This document shows positions 43,031 to 51,092 of a stretch of 64,000 bases of DNA, in pieces (within the stretch, counting starts at the first letter, position 1; every line of letters starts with the position of its first letter). The notes under the pieces were generated by a model, which made no database searches, was not told where the DNA came from, and was given only the letters and a program-made list of their open reading frames with translations. A program made the position numbers and the translations under genes. This stretch comes from DASSUW01 sp963774155 (GTDB taxonomy: Bacteria > Actinomycetota > Thermoleophilia > Solirubrobacterales > Solirubrobacteraceae). Location: positions 73,192-137,191 of the forward strand of contig CAVZDW010000013.1 in assembly GCA_963774155.1 (NCBI GenBank), read 5' to 3'.

Positions 43031-43712
43031 TCGTGCCCATCCTGCCGCCGCCGGAGACGCCGATGGCGTGGCCCGCCACCGGATCGATGGCGAGCTCGGA
43101 CTCGACGAACTCCTCCGTGCCGCCGCCGCCGTAACGGGTGCGCCAGCTCAGGTCCGGCTTGGCCAGGACCATGGCGCGCAGCTTGAGGATGCCGTGCATG
43201 AGCGCCTCGGGGCGCGGGGGGCAGCCGGGGACGTGGACGTCGACCGGCATGAACTTGTCGGCCGGCACGATGGCGTAGTTGTTGAAGACGCCCATCGACG
43301 ACGAGCAGGCGCCCATGGCGATGGCCCAGCGCGGCTCGATCATCTGGTCGTAGATCCGCCGCACGATCGGCGCCATCTTGATCGAGACGCGGCCGGAGAG
43401 GATGAGCAGGTCGGCCTGGCGCGGAGACGCTCGGAACGCCTCGCCGCCGAAGCGCGCGACGTCCACGCGGGCGCCGACGATCGACATCATCTCGATCGCG
43501 CAGCACGCGAGGCCGAAGGTCGCGGGGAACATCGCGTTCGCGGCCGCCCAGCGGGCGGCGCGGTCGAGCGTGGTGGTGAGGATGCTGTCCTCGACGTGCT
43601 GGTCGAGCGCGGGGCCCTCGAGGTCGCCCTGCAGCATCTGCCGCGCCGTGAGCTGCCGGGAGCGGAACGACTCCATCTCACCCGTTCCGAGCTGGCGGCG
43701 GGTCACCTCCAT
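43023..43712 (-). CDS. nuoB: NADH-quinone oxidoreductase subunit B
   Basis: 229 residues with the N2 [4Fe-4S] ligands: FGLACCAIEMMSIVGARVDV (tandem cysteines), MGACSSSMGVFNNYAIVPAD and VPGCPPRPEALMHGILKLRA. The N-terminal ~50 residues and a Gly-rich C-terminus (residues 195-229) extend beyond the conserved core. The start at 43712 overlaps nuoA by 10 bases. Confidence 0.95.
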   Translation of the reverse strand: MEVTRRQLGTGEMESFRSRQLTARQMLQGDLEGPALDQHVEDSILTTTLDRAARWAAANAMFPATFGLACCAIEMMSIVGARVDVARFGGEAFRASPRQADLLILSGRVSIKMAPIVRRIYDQMIEPRWAIAMGACSSSMGVFNNYAIVPADKFMPVDVHVPGCPPRPEALMHGILKLRAMVLAKPDLSWRTRYGGGGTEEFVESELAIDPVAGHAIGVSGGGRMGTSA

Positions 43713-44062
43713 TCGAGTGCTCCTCTCCGCCACACGTAGATGAACGCGATGGCCAGCAGGGCGATGAACACGATCGTCTCGACCAGCGCGAACGTGCCGA
43801 ACGCGTCGAGCTGTATCGCCACCGGGTACAGGAAGATGACCTCGATGTCGAACAGGATGAAGAGCATCGCGATCAGGTAGAAGCTGATCCCGAAGCGGAA
43901 GTTCTGCTTGACCTCGGAGGGAAGGCCGCACTCGTACGGATCGGTGGTCGACTGCCGGACGCGCTTGCGCGGGCCGACGTACGAGTTGATCAAGGCGAAG
44001 ACCAGGCCGAGGATCGCCCCCAGCCCGACGAACACCAGCGCGGGGAGATAGGACCGAATCAC
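43703..44062 (-). CDS. nuoA: NADH-quinone oxidoreductase subunit A
   Basis: 119 residues, three helices, with the conserved TTDPYECGLPSEVKQNFRFG loop and FILFDIEVIFLYPVAIQLDA helix. GTG at 44062. It is the first gene of the nuoA-I half. The 64 bases upstream (44063-44126) must hold its promoter; they are AT-richer than the surroundings, but I see no unambiguous -35/-10 pair. Confidence 0.94.
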   Translation of the reverse strand: MIRSYLPALVFVGLGAILGLVFALINSYVGPRKRVRQSTTDPYECGLPSEVKQNFRFGISFYLIAMLFILFDIEVIFLYPVAIQLDAFGTFALVETIVFIALLAIAFIYVWRRGALEWR

Positions 44063-44126
44063 CGCGAGTGATTTTTAGCACCGCGAGGCGGTGTTTGTGC
44101 GGTCGTGTTACATAGTGGCATTCCGC

Positions 44127-44567
44127 TCATAGGATTCCTGCCGCTCGTACCCCGAGGAAGCCGACCACGAGCGCCGATGCGGCCATGACGCCCATTTCCC
44201 TCCGGATGATGGCCGCGACGAGCTCCTGCTGCTCCTTCGCGGGCAGCGCCTCGACGTCCGCGCGACCCTCCAGGTCGCGCTGTGCCAGCACCGTATCGGC
44301 CGCGGCCAGTCGGAGCTGCTCCGCCAGGAACGACACGCCGAGCGGCACCAGGCCGTAGATCAGGTGCAGCTCCGGCAGGTCGCGGCCGATGAGGATCAGG
44401 ATCCCGCCGTCGATCGCCTGGAGCATCACGAGCCCCTGGCCGACGCGCAGCAGGGGCCAGAAACCGGCCGAGTGGCGGCGCCTCCACCAGCCCCAGGCGC
44501 CCCACAGGCCCGCCGCGAAGTTCACGACGATGAGCGCGACGCCGAGCCCGATGTGGAACGCGGTCAC
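44127..44567 (-). CDS. Hypothetical small integral membrane protein
   Basis: 146 residues, about four helices: FHIGLGVALIVVNFAAGLWG, VMLQAIDGGILILIGRDLPE, LIYGLVPLGVSFLAEQLRLA and MGVMAASALVVGFLGVRAAG. No family recognised. GTG at 44567 overlaps the flavin reductase stop by 4 bases, so it is coupled to that gene and the cupredoxin. It lies just upstream of nuoA on the same strand. A cytochrome- or quinone-related membrane role is possible but unproven. Confidence 0.65.
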   Translation of the reverse strand: MTAFHIGLGVALIVVNFAAGLWGAWGWWRRRHSAGFWPLLRVGQGLVMLQAIDGGILILIGRDLPELHLIYGLVPLGVSFLAEQLRLAAADTVLAQRDLEGRADVEALPAKEQQELVAAIIRREMGVMAASALVVGFLGVRAAGIL

Positions 44568-45031
44568 GAGTACTGCCCGCGGAACCAGATCAGCGCATCG
44601 CCCTCGCCCGCCTCGGCGGCCTCCACCGCGCCGATGCCGATCGTGTGGTCGCCGGCCGGGATCAGGCGCTCGAGCCGGCAGCCGATCCAGGCCAGTGCGC
44701 CCTCGACCACGGGGAGCCCGTGGTGCACGGTGAACGGCACGTCGGCGAACTTCTCCCGCTCCGGGGTCTTGGAGGCGAACAGGCGCGCGAGCTCCTCCTG
44801 GCCGGAGGCCAGCACGTTGACCGCGAAGCGCCCGGTCTCGCGAACCACGCGCAGCGTGCGCGACTCGTTGTCGAAGGCCACGAGCAGGAGCAGCGGCTCG
44901 AGCGAGAGCGAGGAGACGGCGTTGGCCGTCATGCCCACCGGGCCGTCCTCGTCCATCGCCGTCACCACCGTGACGCCGGTGGCGAAGTGCCCCATGACGG
45001 AGCGGAAGTGCTCTGGCTCGACCTCCCTCAT
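44564..45031 (-). CDS. Flavin reductase family protein (FMN-binding split barrel)
   Basis: 155 residues. FRSVMGHFATGVTVVTAMDE and GMTANAVSSLSLEPLLLLVA are the signature of HpaC/FRP-type flavin reductases, which reduce FMN or FAD with NAD(P)H for partner monooxygenases. FAVNVLASGQEELARLFASK completes the fold. No monooxygenase is adjacent in the window. ATG at 45031 overlaps the cupredoxin stop (ATGA). Confidence 0.9.
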   Translation of the reverse strand: MREVEPEHFRSVMGHFATGVTVVTAMDEDGPVGMTANAVSSLSLEPLLLLVAFDNESRTLRVVRETGRFAVNVLASGQEELARLFASKTPEREKFADVPFTVHHGLPVVEGALAWIGCRLERLIPAGDHTIGIGAVEAAEAGEGDALIWFRGQYS

Positions 45032-45393
45032 CGCACGACGAGGCGGCCGGTCATCCCGAGCTGTTCGTGGTTGGCGACGGTGCAGAGCATCTTGTAGCTG
45101 CCTCGGGACAGGGTGACTGACGCGCTGTCGGACCGCCCGGGCAGCAGCGTGGGGATGGCGACCGGCTCGCCGCCCGCCGTCCGGAGCCGGAAGTTGTGGC
45201 CGAGACGGCCGCGGTTGGCGACCTCGAAGGTGACCTCCCCGGCCTTCGCCCGCACGTTCTGCGGGCGGATGAGGAAGTCGTCGAGCTCGATCGCGATCCG
45301 GCCGTCGTCCTCTTGGGCGACCGGTTCCGAGCTGCCGCAGCCCGCCAGCGCAGCGATGACGAGCACTGCGGCGGTGAGGCGGGCGACGAGCAT
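45028..45393 (-). CDS. Cupredoxin-domain lipoprotein
   Basis: 121 residues. Signal peptide with lipobox: MLVARLTAAVLVIAALAGCG. The mature part has a cupredoxin-like fold (EVTFEVANRGRLGHNFRLRT, SYKMLCTVANHEQLGMTGRL) with the copper-site order His...Cys...His...Met, all present. It would be an outer-face type 1 copper electron carrier. It is divergent from a c-type cytochrome gene across only 36 bases and coupled to a flavin reductase. Confidence 0.82.
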   Translation of the reverse strand: MLVARLTAAVLVIAALAGCGSSEPVAQEDDGRIAIELDDFLIRPQNVRAKAGEVTFEVANRGRLGHNFRLRTAGGEPVAIPTLLPGRSDSASVTLSRGSYKMLCTVANHEQLGMTGRLVVR

Positions 45394-45429
45394 TCGGGTC
45401 GGGATTGTTCCGTATGCTGTGGCACCCTC

Positions 45430-45804
45430 ATGGGCCGCCGACTTCTTGCCGCACCTCTGATCGTCGCCGCGCTCGCGGTCGGCGCCTGCGGCACCGAGGG
45501 CATCGAGCTGGCCGAGGGGGACCCGAACTACGAGGGCGCCGTGCTGTTCGACGAGAACTGCGCGGGCTGCCACACGCTGTCCGCCGCGGGCGCCACGGGC
45601 TCGACGACCAACGTCAGCTCGCGCGAGCGCCGGGACGGCCCGAACTTCGACGAGCGCAAGGAGACCGTCGACGACGTCCTCTACGCGATCCACAACGGCG
45701 GCTTCTCGTCCAGCTACATGCCGCAGAACATCCTCACCGGCGAGGAAGCCCGGAAGGTCGCCGAGTTCGTCGCGAGGTTCTCGGGCGGCGGCGGCTCCGA
45801 GTAG
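45430..45804 (+). CDS. c-type cytochrome lipoprotein
   Basis: 124 residues. Signal with lipobox (LIVAALAVGACGTEG), a single haem motif CAGCHTLSAAGATG and a likely axial Met in SSYMPQNILTGEEARK. It resembles small cytochrome c domains near terminal oxidases. ATG at 45430 is preferred because it opens the signal peptide. The 36-base gap to the divergent cupredoxin gene implies overlapping promoters, so the two extracytoplasmic carriers are probably co-regulated. Confidence 0.85.
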   Translation: MGRRLLAAPLIVAALAVGACGTEGIELAEGDPNYEGAVLFDENCAGCHTLSAAGATGSTTNVSSRERRDGPNFDERKETVDDVLYAIHNGGFSSSYMPQNILTGEEARKVAEFVARFSGGGGSE

Positions 45805-45832
45805 AGGGGTCCCGCCCGCCCCGCCCGCCCAC

Positions 45833-47083
45833 ATGCTCGACCTCAAGCAGATCCGGCGCGATCCGGGCCCGGTGCGCGAGGCGCTCGCACGGCGCCGCGA
45901 CGGCTCCGAGACGCGCCTCGACCGCGTGCTCGAGCTGGACGAGCGCACGCGCTCGCTGCGTCCCGAGGTCGAATCGCTCAAGGCCGAGCAGAACGCGGCG
46001 TCGAAGGCGATCGGCGCGGCCAAGCAGGCGGGCGGCGACGCCGCGGCGGAGATCGCCGCCATGCAGGAGGTCGCCCGCCGCGTGAAGTCGCTCGGCCAGG
46101 ACCTGGCCGACGCCGACGCCGAGCTGCAGACGGCGCTCGCGACGCTGCCCAACCCGCCGGACCCCACCGCGGCCGACGCCGACACGACGCTGCGCGAGGA
46201 GGGCACCGCCGGCGCCACCGGCCGTGACCACCTCGAGCTGGCAGGCCCGATGATCGACATGGACGCGGGCGCCCGCGTGTCCGGCTCGCGCTTCACCTTT
46301 CTGCGTGGCGACCTCGTGCTGCTCGAGCTGGCGCTCTTCCGCTGGGCGCTCGACGTCCTGGGGGAGCACGGCTTCGAGCCCGTCGTGCCCCCGGTCCTCG
46401 TGCGCGAGGAGGCGCTGTTCGGCACCGGCTTCCTGCCCGACACCGAGCAGCAGATCTACCGGCTCGCCGACGACGACCTCTACCTCGTCGGCACCAGCGA
46501 GGTCCCGCTCGCCTCCCTGCACGCGGGCGAGATCCTCGAGGCGGGCTCGCTGCCGCGCCGCTACGCCGGCATGTCGCCGTGCTTCCGGCGCGAGGCCGGC
46601 GCCGCGGGCCGCGACACGCGCGGCATCCTGCGGGTGCACCAGTTCGACAAGGTCGAGATGTTCAGCTTCGTGGAGCCCGAGGCGGCCGCCGACGAGCACG
46701 AGCTGCTGCTCGCGCTCGAGGAGCGGTTCCTGCGCGAGCTCGGGATCCCGTACCGCGTGGTCAACATCGGCGCCGACGACCTCGGCGCCTCGGCGGCCAA
46801 GAAGTACGACCTCGAGGCCTGGATGCCCGGCCAGGAGCGCTACCGCGAGGTCACGTCGACCTCGAACACGACCGACTTCCAGTCCCGCCGGCTCGACATC
46901 CGCTACCGCGACGCCGACGGCCGGCCGCGCCACGTCTACACGCTGAACGGCACCGCGGTGACGTGGCGGCACCTGATCGCCCTGATGGAGAACCACCAGC
47001 GCGAAGACGGGTCGGTGGCCGTGCCCGAGGTGCTGCATCGGTGGGGTGCTCCCGAGACGCTCCGGGTAGGGGACGCCGCATGA
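45833..47083 (+). CDS. serS: Seryl-tRNA synthetase
   Basis: 416 residues, class II. The N-terminal coiled-coil arm runs MLDLKQIRRDPGPVREALAR through LKAEQNAASKAIGAAKQAGG. Motif 2 is SPCFRREAGAAGRDTRGILR and motif 3 is TLNGTAVTWRHLIALMENHQ. VGTSEVPLAS binds serine. Usual length is about 420-430. Two tRNA-Ser genes lie about 8-10 kb downstream. The start is ATG at 45833, and the stop overlaps the next small gene. Confidence 0.95.
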   Translation: MLDLKQIRRDPGPVREALARRRDGSETRLDRVLELDERTRSLRPEVESLKAEQNAASKAIGAAKQAGGDAAAEIAAMQEVARRVKSLGQDLADADAELQTALATLPNPPDPTAADADTTLREEGTAGATGRDHLELAGPMIDMDAGARVSGSRFTFLRGDLVLLELALFRWALDVLGEHGFEPVVPPVLVREEALFGTGFLPDTEQQIYRLADDDLYLVGTSEVPLASLHAGEILEAGSLPRRYAGMSPCFRREAGAAGRDTRGILRVHQFDKVEMFSFVEPEAAADEHELLLALEERFLRELGIPYRVVNIGADDLGASAAKKYDLEAWMPGQERYREVTSTSNTTDFQSRRLDIRYRDADGRPRHVYTLNGTAVTWRHLIALMENHQREDGSVAVPEVLHRWGAPETLRVGDAA

Positions 47084-47265
47084 GCGAGCGCGAACGCGAC
47101 ACGCCGATCACCCCCGAGGACCCGGAGATCCCCGCGGAGGCGCCCGACCCCGGCGCCATCGAGCCCGAGGTCGAGGACCAGCCGCTCGGGCCGCCCGCGG
47201 ATCTCGACGAGGAGGACGCGCCGCTGCCCGGTCTCCCCGAGTCCGAGCCACCGGCGGCGGACTGA
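47080..47265 (+). CDS. Small acidic, proline-rich protein downstream of serS
   Basis: 61 residues, ATG overlapping the serS stop (ATGA). It is almost entirely Glu, Asp and Pro (for example EDPEIPAEAPDPGAIEPEVE) and is certainly disordered. Its stop overlaps the ATG of the SnoaL-like gene. The tight coupling argues that it is translated; no function is suggested. Confidence 0.5.
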   Translation: MSERERDTPITPEDPEIPAEAPDPGAIEPEVEDQPLGPPADLDEEDAPLPGLPESEPPAAD

Positions 47266-47618
47266 TGACCTCCGCGCAGGTCCAGGCCTGGATCGACGCG
47301 TACGTCGACGCCTGGCGGACCTACGACGGGACCGCCATCGGCGAGCTCTTCGCGCAGGACGCGACGTACCGCTACCACCCGTACGACGACCCGGAGCGCG
47401 GCCGTGAGGCGATCGTCCGGAGCTGGACGGAGGAGCCCGACGCGCCGGGTTCCTGGGAGGCCGAGTACCGCCCGCTGCTGATCGAGGGCGATCGTGCGGT
47501 GGTCACGGGGGAGACGCGCTACCGCGACGGCGAGGTGTTCTCGAACCTGTGGGTGCTCGAGTTCGACGGCGAAGGCCGGTGCTCGGACTTCGTCGAGTGG
47601 TACATGCAGCACCCCTGA
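47265..47618 (+). CDS. SnoaL-like / NTF2-fold protein
   Basis: 117 residues: QAWIDAYVDAWRTYDGTAIG, LFAQDATYRYHPYDDPERGR and TGETRYRDGEVFSNLWVLEF, the pattern of SnoaL/NTF2-like small proteins. The family covers isomerases, hydrolases and non-enzymatic binders, so activity is open. It is coupled to the acidic peptide gene. Confidence 0.8.
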   Translation: MTSAQVQAWIDAYVDAWRTYDGTAIGELFAQDATYRYHPYDDPERGREAIVRSWTEEPDAPGSWEAEYRPLLIEGDRAVVTGETRYRDGEVFSNLWVLEFDGEGRCSDFVEWYMQHP

Positions 47619-47673
47619 CGCTTCGATCGGGCTCCGAACGGGAAGGATGTCCGTACAGGAAAGGAGGCGGACC

Positions 47674-48186
47674 ATGGGCCGCACCAAAGGGGTTTCGCTG
47701 GCCAAGGGGCCGGTCGGGATCATCGGCGCAGTACTGCTGGCCGGTGGGATCCTCGGTTTGCTGATGGGTTCGACGGACTTCACGACGAGCGCGCCGAACG
47801 GCGACGTGACCGGCGGCACGTTCCTCGGCATCGAGGGCAACGGCTGGACCTGGCTGCTGTTCGCCGGCGCCGGGATCATCCTCCTCATGAGCGCGCCGAT
47901 GCACTGGGGCGCGAAGACGATGGCCATGATCGTCGGCCTGGCGATGGCTGCCGCGGCCGTGATCGCGCTCGTCGACGGCAGTGACGTGCTGGGCATCTTC
48001 GCCGCCAACAACGCGACGATCCTCGCGTTCGGCGCCGCCGCGGTGGCGCTGCTGGTCGTGGCGATGCTGCCGCGGGTCGGGCGCAAGCGCGAGACGGTGG
48101 TGACCGAGCACGACGGGAACGGGCGCTTCCATCGCGACGAGACGCGGACGACCGAGCCGGTCGAGCCGACACATCGGCGCGTCTAG
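47674..48186 (+). CDS. Hypothetical membrane protein
   Basis: 170 residues with four helices (GPVGIIGAVLLAGGILGLLM, WTWLLFAGAGIILLMSAPMH, MAMIVGLAMAAAAVIALVDG, NNATILAFGAAAVALLVVAM) and a charged, His/Arg/Thr-rich cytosolic tail. ATG at 47674 has a textbook AAGGAGG 7 bases upstream. Family not recognised. Confidence 0.7.
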   Translation: MGRTKGVSLAKGPVGIIGAVLLAGGILGLLMGSTDFTTSAPNGDVTGGTFLGIEGNGWTWLLFAGAGIILLMSAPMHWGAKTMAMIVGLAMAAAAVIALVDGSDVLGIFAANNATILAFGAAAVALLVVAMLPRVGRKRETVVTEHDGNGRFHRDETRTTEPVEPTHRRV

Positions 48187-48204
48187 CGCGCGGCACTGCT
48201 AAGC

Positions 48205-49446
48205 ATGGGCGGCATGGAAGCCGCCACCGCCACGCCGTTCTCGCTCGAGCTCTCGCAGGACCAGCGCGACATCCGCGACTGGGTGCACGGCTTCGCCGAG
48301 CAGGTCGTGCGCCCAGCCGCCTCCGAGTGGGACGAGCGCGAGGAGACCCCGTGGCCGATCATCTCCGAGGCGGCGAAGATCGGCCTCTACGGCTACGAGG
48401 CGCTGGCCTCCTTCTTCGCGGACGAGAGCGGGCTGACGCTCCCGATCGTCAACGAGGAGCTGTTCTGGGGCGACGCCGGGATCGGCATGGCCATCATGGG
48501 CACCTCGCTGGCCGTCGCCGCCATCTTCGGCCAGGGCACGGGCGAGCAGGCGGGGGAGTGGATCCCGCAGTGCTTCGGCACCGAGGCCGAGCCGGCCGTG
48601 GCCGCGTTCTGCGTCTCCGAGCCCGACGCCGGCTCGGACATCTCCTCGCTGCGCACCCGCGCGGTCTATGACGCGGCGTCCGACGAGTGGGTCCTGAACG
48701 GCCAGAAGGCCTGGGCCACCAACGGCGGCATCGCCGGGGTGCACGTGATCGTGGCCTCCATCGACCGCGACCTCGGCTCACGCGGGCAGGCGGCGTTCGT
48801 GGTCCCGCCCGGCACCCGCGGGCTGTCACAGGGCGCCAAGGTCAAGAAGCACGGCCTGCGGGCCTCGCACACCGCGGACGTGTTCCTCGACGACTGCCGC
48901 GTGCCGGGCGCGTGCCTGCTGGGCGGCAAGGAGAAGCTCGACGAGCGGCTCGCCCGGACGCGCGAGGGCATCACGACGTCGCGCGGGCAGGCGGCGATGC
49001 AGACGTTCGAGGCGACGCGGCCGACGGTCGGCGCGCAGGCGCTCGGCATCGCCCGCGCGGCCTACGAGTACTCGCTCGGCTACGCGCTCGAGCGCGAGCA
49101 GTTCGGGCGCCCGATCATCGACAACCAGGCGATCGCCTTCATGCTCGCCGACATGAAGATGGAGATCGACGCCGCGCGGCTCCTGGTCTGGCGGGCGTCG
49201 TGGATGGGGCGGACGGGCCGGCGCTTCGAGAACGCTGAGGGCTCGATGTCCAAGCTCAAGGCCGGCGAGGTCGCGGTGTGGGCCACCGAGCGCGCGATCC
49301 AGATCCTCGGCGGCAACGGCTACACCCGCGAGTACCCGGTCGAGCGCATGCACCGCGATGCGAAGATCTACACGATCTTCGAGGGCACCTCGGAGATCCA
49401 GCGCCTGGTGGTGGCGCGGGCGATCTCGGGTAGACAGATCAAGTGA
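48205..49446 (+). CDS. Acyl-CoA dehydrogenase
   Basis: 413 residues. FAD and substrate motifs: AFCVSEPDAGSDISSLRTRA, KAWATNGGIAGVHVIVASID, YALEREQFGRPIIDNQAIAF, QILGGNGYTREYPVERMHRD and KIYTIFEGTSEIQRLVVARA. The glutamate of IFEGTSE is the expected catalytic base. It oxidises acyl-CoA to enoyl-CoA, passing electrons to ETF. Substrate is not readable; short or branched chain is likely. The start is ATG at 48205, with ATG at 48214 as an alternative. It overlaps a tiny membrane ORF. Confidence 0.93.
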   Translation: MGGMEAATATPFSLELSQDQRDIRDWVHGFAEQVVRPAASEWDEREETPWPIISEAAKIGLYGYEALASFFADESGLTLPIVNEELFWGDAGIGMAIMGTSLAVAAIFGQGTGEQAGEWIPQCFGTEAEPAVAAFCVSEPDAGSDISSLRTRAVYDAASDEWVLNGQKAWATNGGIAGVHVIVASIDRDLGSRGQAAFVVPPGTRGLSQGAKVKKHGLRASHTADVFLDDCRVPGACLLGGKEKLDERLARTREGITTSRGQAAMQTFEATRPTVGAQALGIARAAYEYSLGYALEREQFGRPIIDNQAIAFMLADMKMEIDAARLLVWRASWMGRTGRRFENAEGSMSKLKAGEVAVWATERAIQILGGNGYTREYPVERMHRDAKIYTIFEGTSEIQRLVVARAISGRQIK

Positions 49447-49604
49447 GCGACGACGAGGACTGGACCGGCGAGCCGCCCGAGGGCCGGCATTCGCGCGACC
49501 GCGCCAAGCCCGGCTTCTGGGAGAACCAGTGGCAGGCGGGCGCGGCCTACGCGCTCCTGGGGATCACGGTGATCGCCGCGATCCTGGTCATCGTGCTGCT
49601 CTGA
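49443..49604 (+). CDS. Small single-pass membrane protein after the acyl-CoA dehydrogenase
   Basis: 53 residues from GTG at 49443, which overlaps the acyl-CoA dehydrogenase stop (GTGA). A charged N-terminus (DDEDWTGEPPEGRHSRDRAK) is followed by WENQWQAGAAYALLGITVIA and a hydrophobic C-terminus, so a single helix with the N-terminus inside is likely. No family recognised. Confidence 0.5.
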   Translation: MSDDEDWTGEPPEGRHSRDRAKPGFWENQWQAGAAYALLGITVIAAILVIVLL

Positions 49605-49625
49605 AGGTGGGTCGCAGCGGGCCGT

Positions 49626-50003
49626 TCACCGACGAGTGAACACCGCGATGACGACCGCCGCCGTCAGCACGTGCATGAGCATCAGCGTGCCGACGGAGGC
49701 GGCGTCCGTGCCCGGGAACTCGGGCGGGTCCTGGAGGCCGACCCAGAGCGGCGCGGCGAGCGACAGGATCAGGACGACGACCGCGATCCGCGTGAAGGTC
49801 CTGGCCGGGTCGGCCGCGCGCCGGGCGACGACCGCGTAGACGAGCGCGGCGGCCAGCACGCCGACAAGCGTCGAGACGATCACCGCGCGCAGCGCGAGGT
49901 GCTCGAACGCGTCCGGGATGTCGAACAGCGCGACCGCGAGCGCCCGCACCACGACGTTGCCGAGCACCGCGACGACCGCGGCGATGGCGACGCGGCTAAG
50001 CAA
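49626..50003 (-). CDS. DUF6069-like membrane protein
   Basis: 125 residues, four helices: VAIAAVVAVLGNVVVRALAV, VIVSTLVGVLAAALVYAVVA, IAVVVLILSLAAPLWVGLQD and GTLMLMHVLTAAVVIAVFTR. The ARTFTRIAVVVLILSLAAPL block and the final MHVLTAAV are typical of DUF6069 proteins. The start is a TTG at 50003 that overlaps the small upstream ORF by 8 bases; no stronger start is available. Confidence 0.7.
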   Translation of the reverse strand: MLSRVAIAAVVAVLGNVVVRALAVALFDIPDAFEHLALRAVIVSTLVGVLAAALVYAVVARRAADPARTFTRIAVVVLILSLAAPLWVGLQDPPEFPGTDAASVGTLMLMHVLTAAVVIAVFTRR

Positions 50004-50145
50004 GGGTGCGCAGGGCCTCGCCGGCGGCGAGGGCGAAGGCGAGCAATGCAGCGGGCACCCACAGCGGCCGCTGGCGCCGCGTCCACCGGCGCCCGTGGCG
50101 ACGGTCCGCGGTGCTGGCGTAGATCTGCCGGGGCTGGTGCACCAC
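49996..50145 (-). CDS. Very small membrane protein upstream of the DUF6069 gene
   Basis: About 49 residues from GTG at 50145 (or TTG at 50172 for 58): VVHQPRQIYASTADRRHGRR, a basic stretch TRRQRPLW, then VPAALLAFALAAGEALRTLA as a single helix. GGAGG lies 12 bases upstream of the GTG. The 8-base overlap with the DUF6069 start favours a real gene. No family recognised. It is too small to be certain. Confidence 0.35.
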   Translation of the reverse strand: MVHQPRQIYASTADRRHGRRWTRRQRPLWVPAALLAFALAAGEALRTLA

Positions 50146-50216
50146 GGGCGATGGAAGCCCTCCGGTGAGCAACGGTCAACCCCTCGATCCCGCGTGCTGC
50201 GGGAATCGCCTCGGGC

Positions 50217-51008
50217 CTACTCCGCAAGCAGCGCGAATTGCCGTGCCTGCGCGACGAGCGCGCCGGACTCGTCCCAGACGTCGAAGTCCTCCTCGTGGAA
50301 GCCGCCGATGACGTGGCGGGTCTTCACGTGGCACGCGAGCCAGCCTGGCGCGGGTCGCCGGCGCACGTGGACGGTGAGCTCCATCGTGGCCGACCCCTGG
50401 ACGCCGAGGTCGAGCACGGCGGGCGCGGCGGCGTCGACGAGCGCGGCGAGGGCGAGCGGGTCCGGCTCGCGCCCGTCCTTGAAGCGCATCCAGAACGTCA
50501 CCGTGGGGTCGCCCGACGGCGTGCCGCTCGTCCAGCCCGGCGGCAGGTCCGAGCGGTACTCGACCCGGTCGGTGATGCTCACCCCGGGCATCGCGCCGTT
50601 CGCGAGCACGGCCGGCGTCTGGGCCGGTGGCGGCAGATGCGGCTGCGCGACCAGCGGATGCGTGCGGCCGGTGGCCTGCGTGAGGTCGCCGAAGGTGGAC
50701 ACGAGGCGGACGATCTCGCGGCCGCCCTGGATGAGGCGCGCCTCGCCGGTCGCGACACGGCGGCCGACGCGGACGACCTCGGTGTGGACCTCCGCCGGCC
50801 CGACGGCGCCGGGTCGCAGGAAGTGCGCGGACGTCACGAGCGGGTCGGGGAAGGGGATGTCGGCCTGGAGGGCCCGGAGGGCCACGGCCAGCATGTAGCC
50901 GCCGTTCGGCGTGCCGCCGAGCGCGGTCCAGCGGTCGGTCAGCCGAGCGGTGTGGCGGTGCTCGCCGGCGGGTTCGACCGCGGTGTCGGCATCGAAGGCA
51001 TGGGTCAT
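50217..51008 (-). CDS. Thioesterase family protein (TesB-like double hotdog)
   Basis: 263 residues. The N-terminal hotdog has GTPNGGYMLAVALRALQADI and PLVTSAHFLRPGAVGPAEVH. The C-terminal hotdog begins around DPTVTFWMRFKDGREPDPLA. It hydrolyses acyl-CoA or acts on related thioesters, consistent with the acyl-CoA dehydrogenase nearby. The start is at 51008, leaving an 84-base gap divergent from the MarR gene. Confidence 0.85.
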   Translation of the reverse strand: MTHAFDADTAVEPAGEHRHTARLTDRWTALGGTPNGGYMLAVALRALQADIPFPDPLVTSAHFLRPGAVGPAEVHTEVVRVGRRVATGEARLIQGGREIVRLVSTFGDLTQATGRTHPLVAQPHLPPPAQTPAVLANGAMPGVSITDRVEYRSDLPPGWTSGTPSGDPTVTFWMRFKDGREPDPLALAALVDAAAPAVLDLGVQGSATMELTVHVRRRPAPGWLACHVKTRHVIGGFHEEDFDVWDESGALVAQARQFALLAE

Positions 51009-51065
51009 CGCCCGGCACGGTGACCGAGCCGGTCTGGAGTCTCAACTACCTCACGGGTAATGACT

Positions 51066-51092
51066 TGTATAGGTGTGCTATATAGGTAGGCT
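51066..51092 (+). promoter_or_regulatory. AT-rich promoter/operator of the MarR gene with TATAGGT repeats
   Basis: TATAGGT occurs twice with a 13-base period (51068-51074 and 51081-51087). TATATA at 51079-51084 could be a -10 placed so that transcription starts at or near the ATG (a leaderless message). It stands out as AT-rich in a GC-rich region between divergent thioesterase and MarR genes, the usual place for a MarR binding site. Confidence 0.45.

Noticed and set aside
44063..44126. A defined promoter for nuoA
   Set aside because: The gap must contain one, but no pair of hexamers with sensible spacing is convincing by eye.
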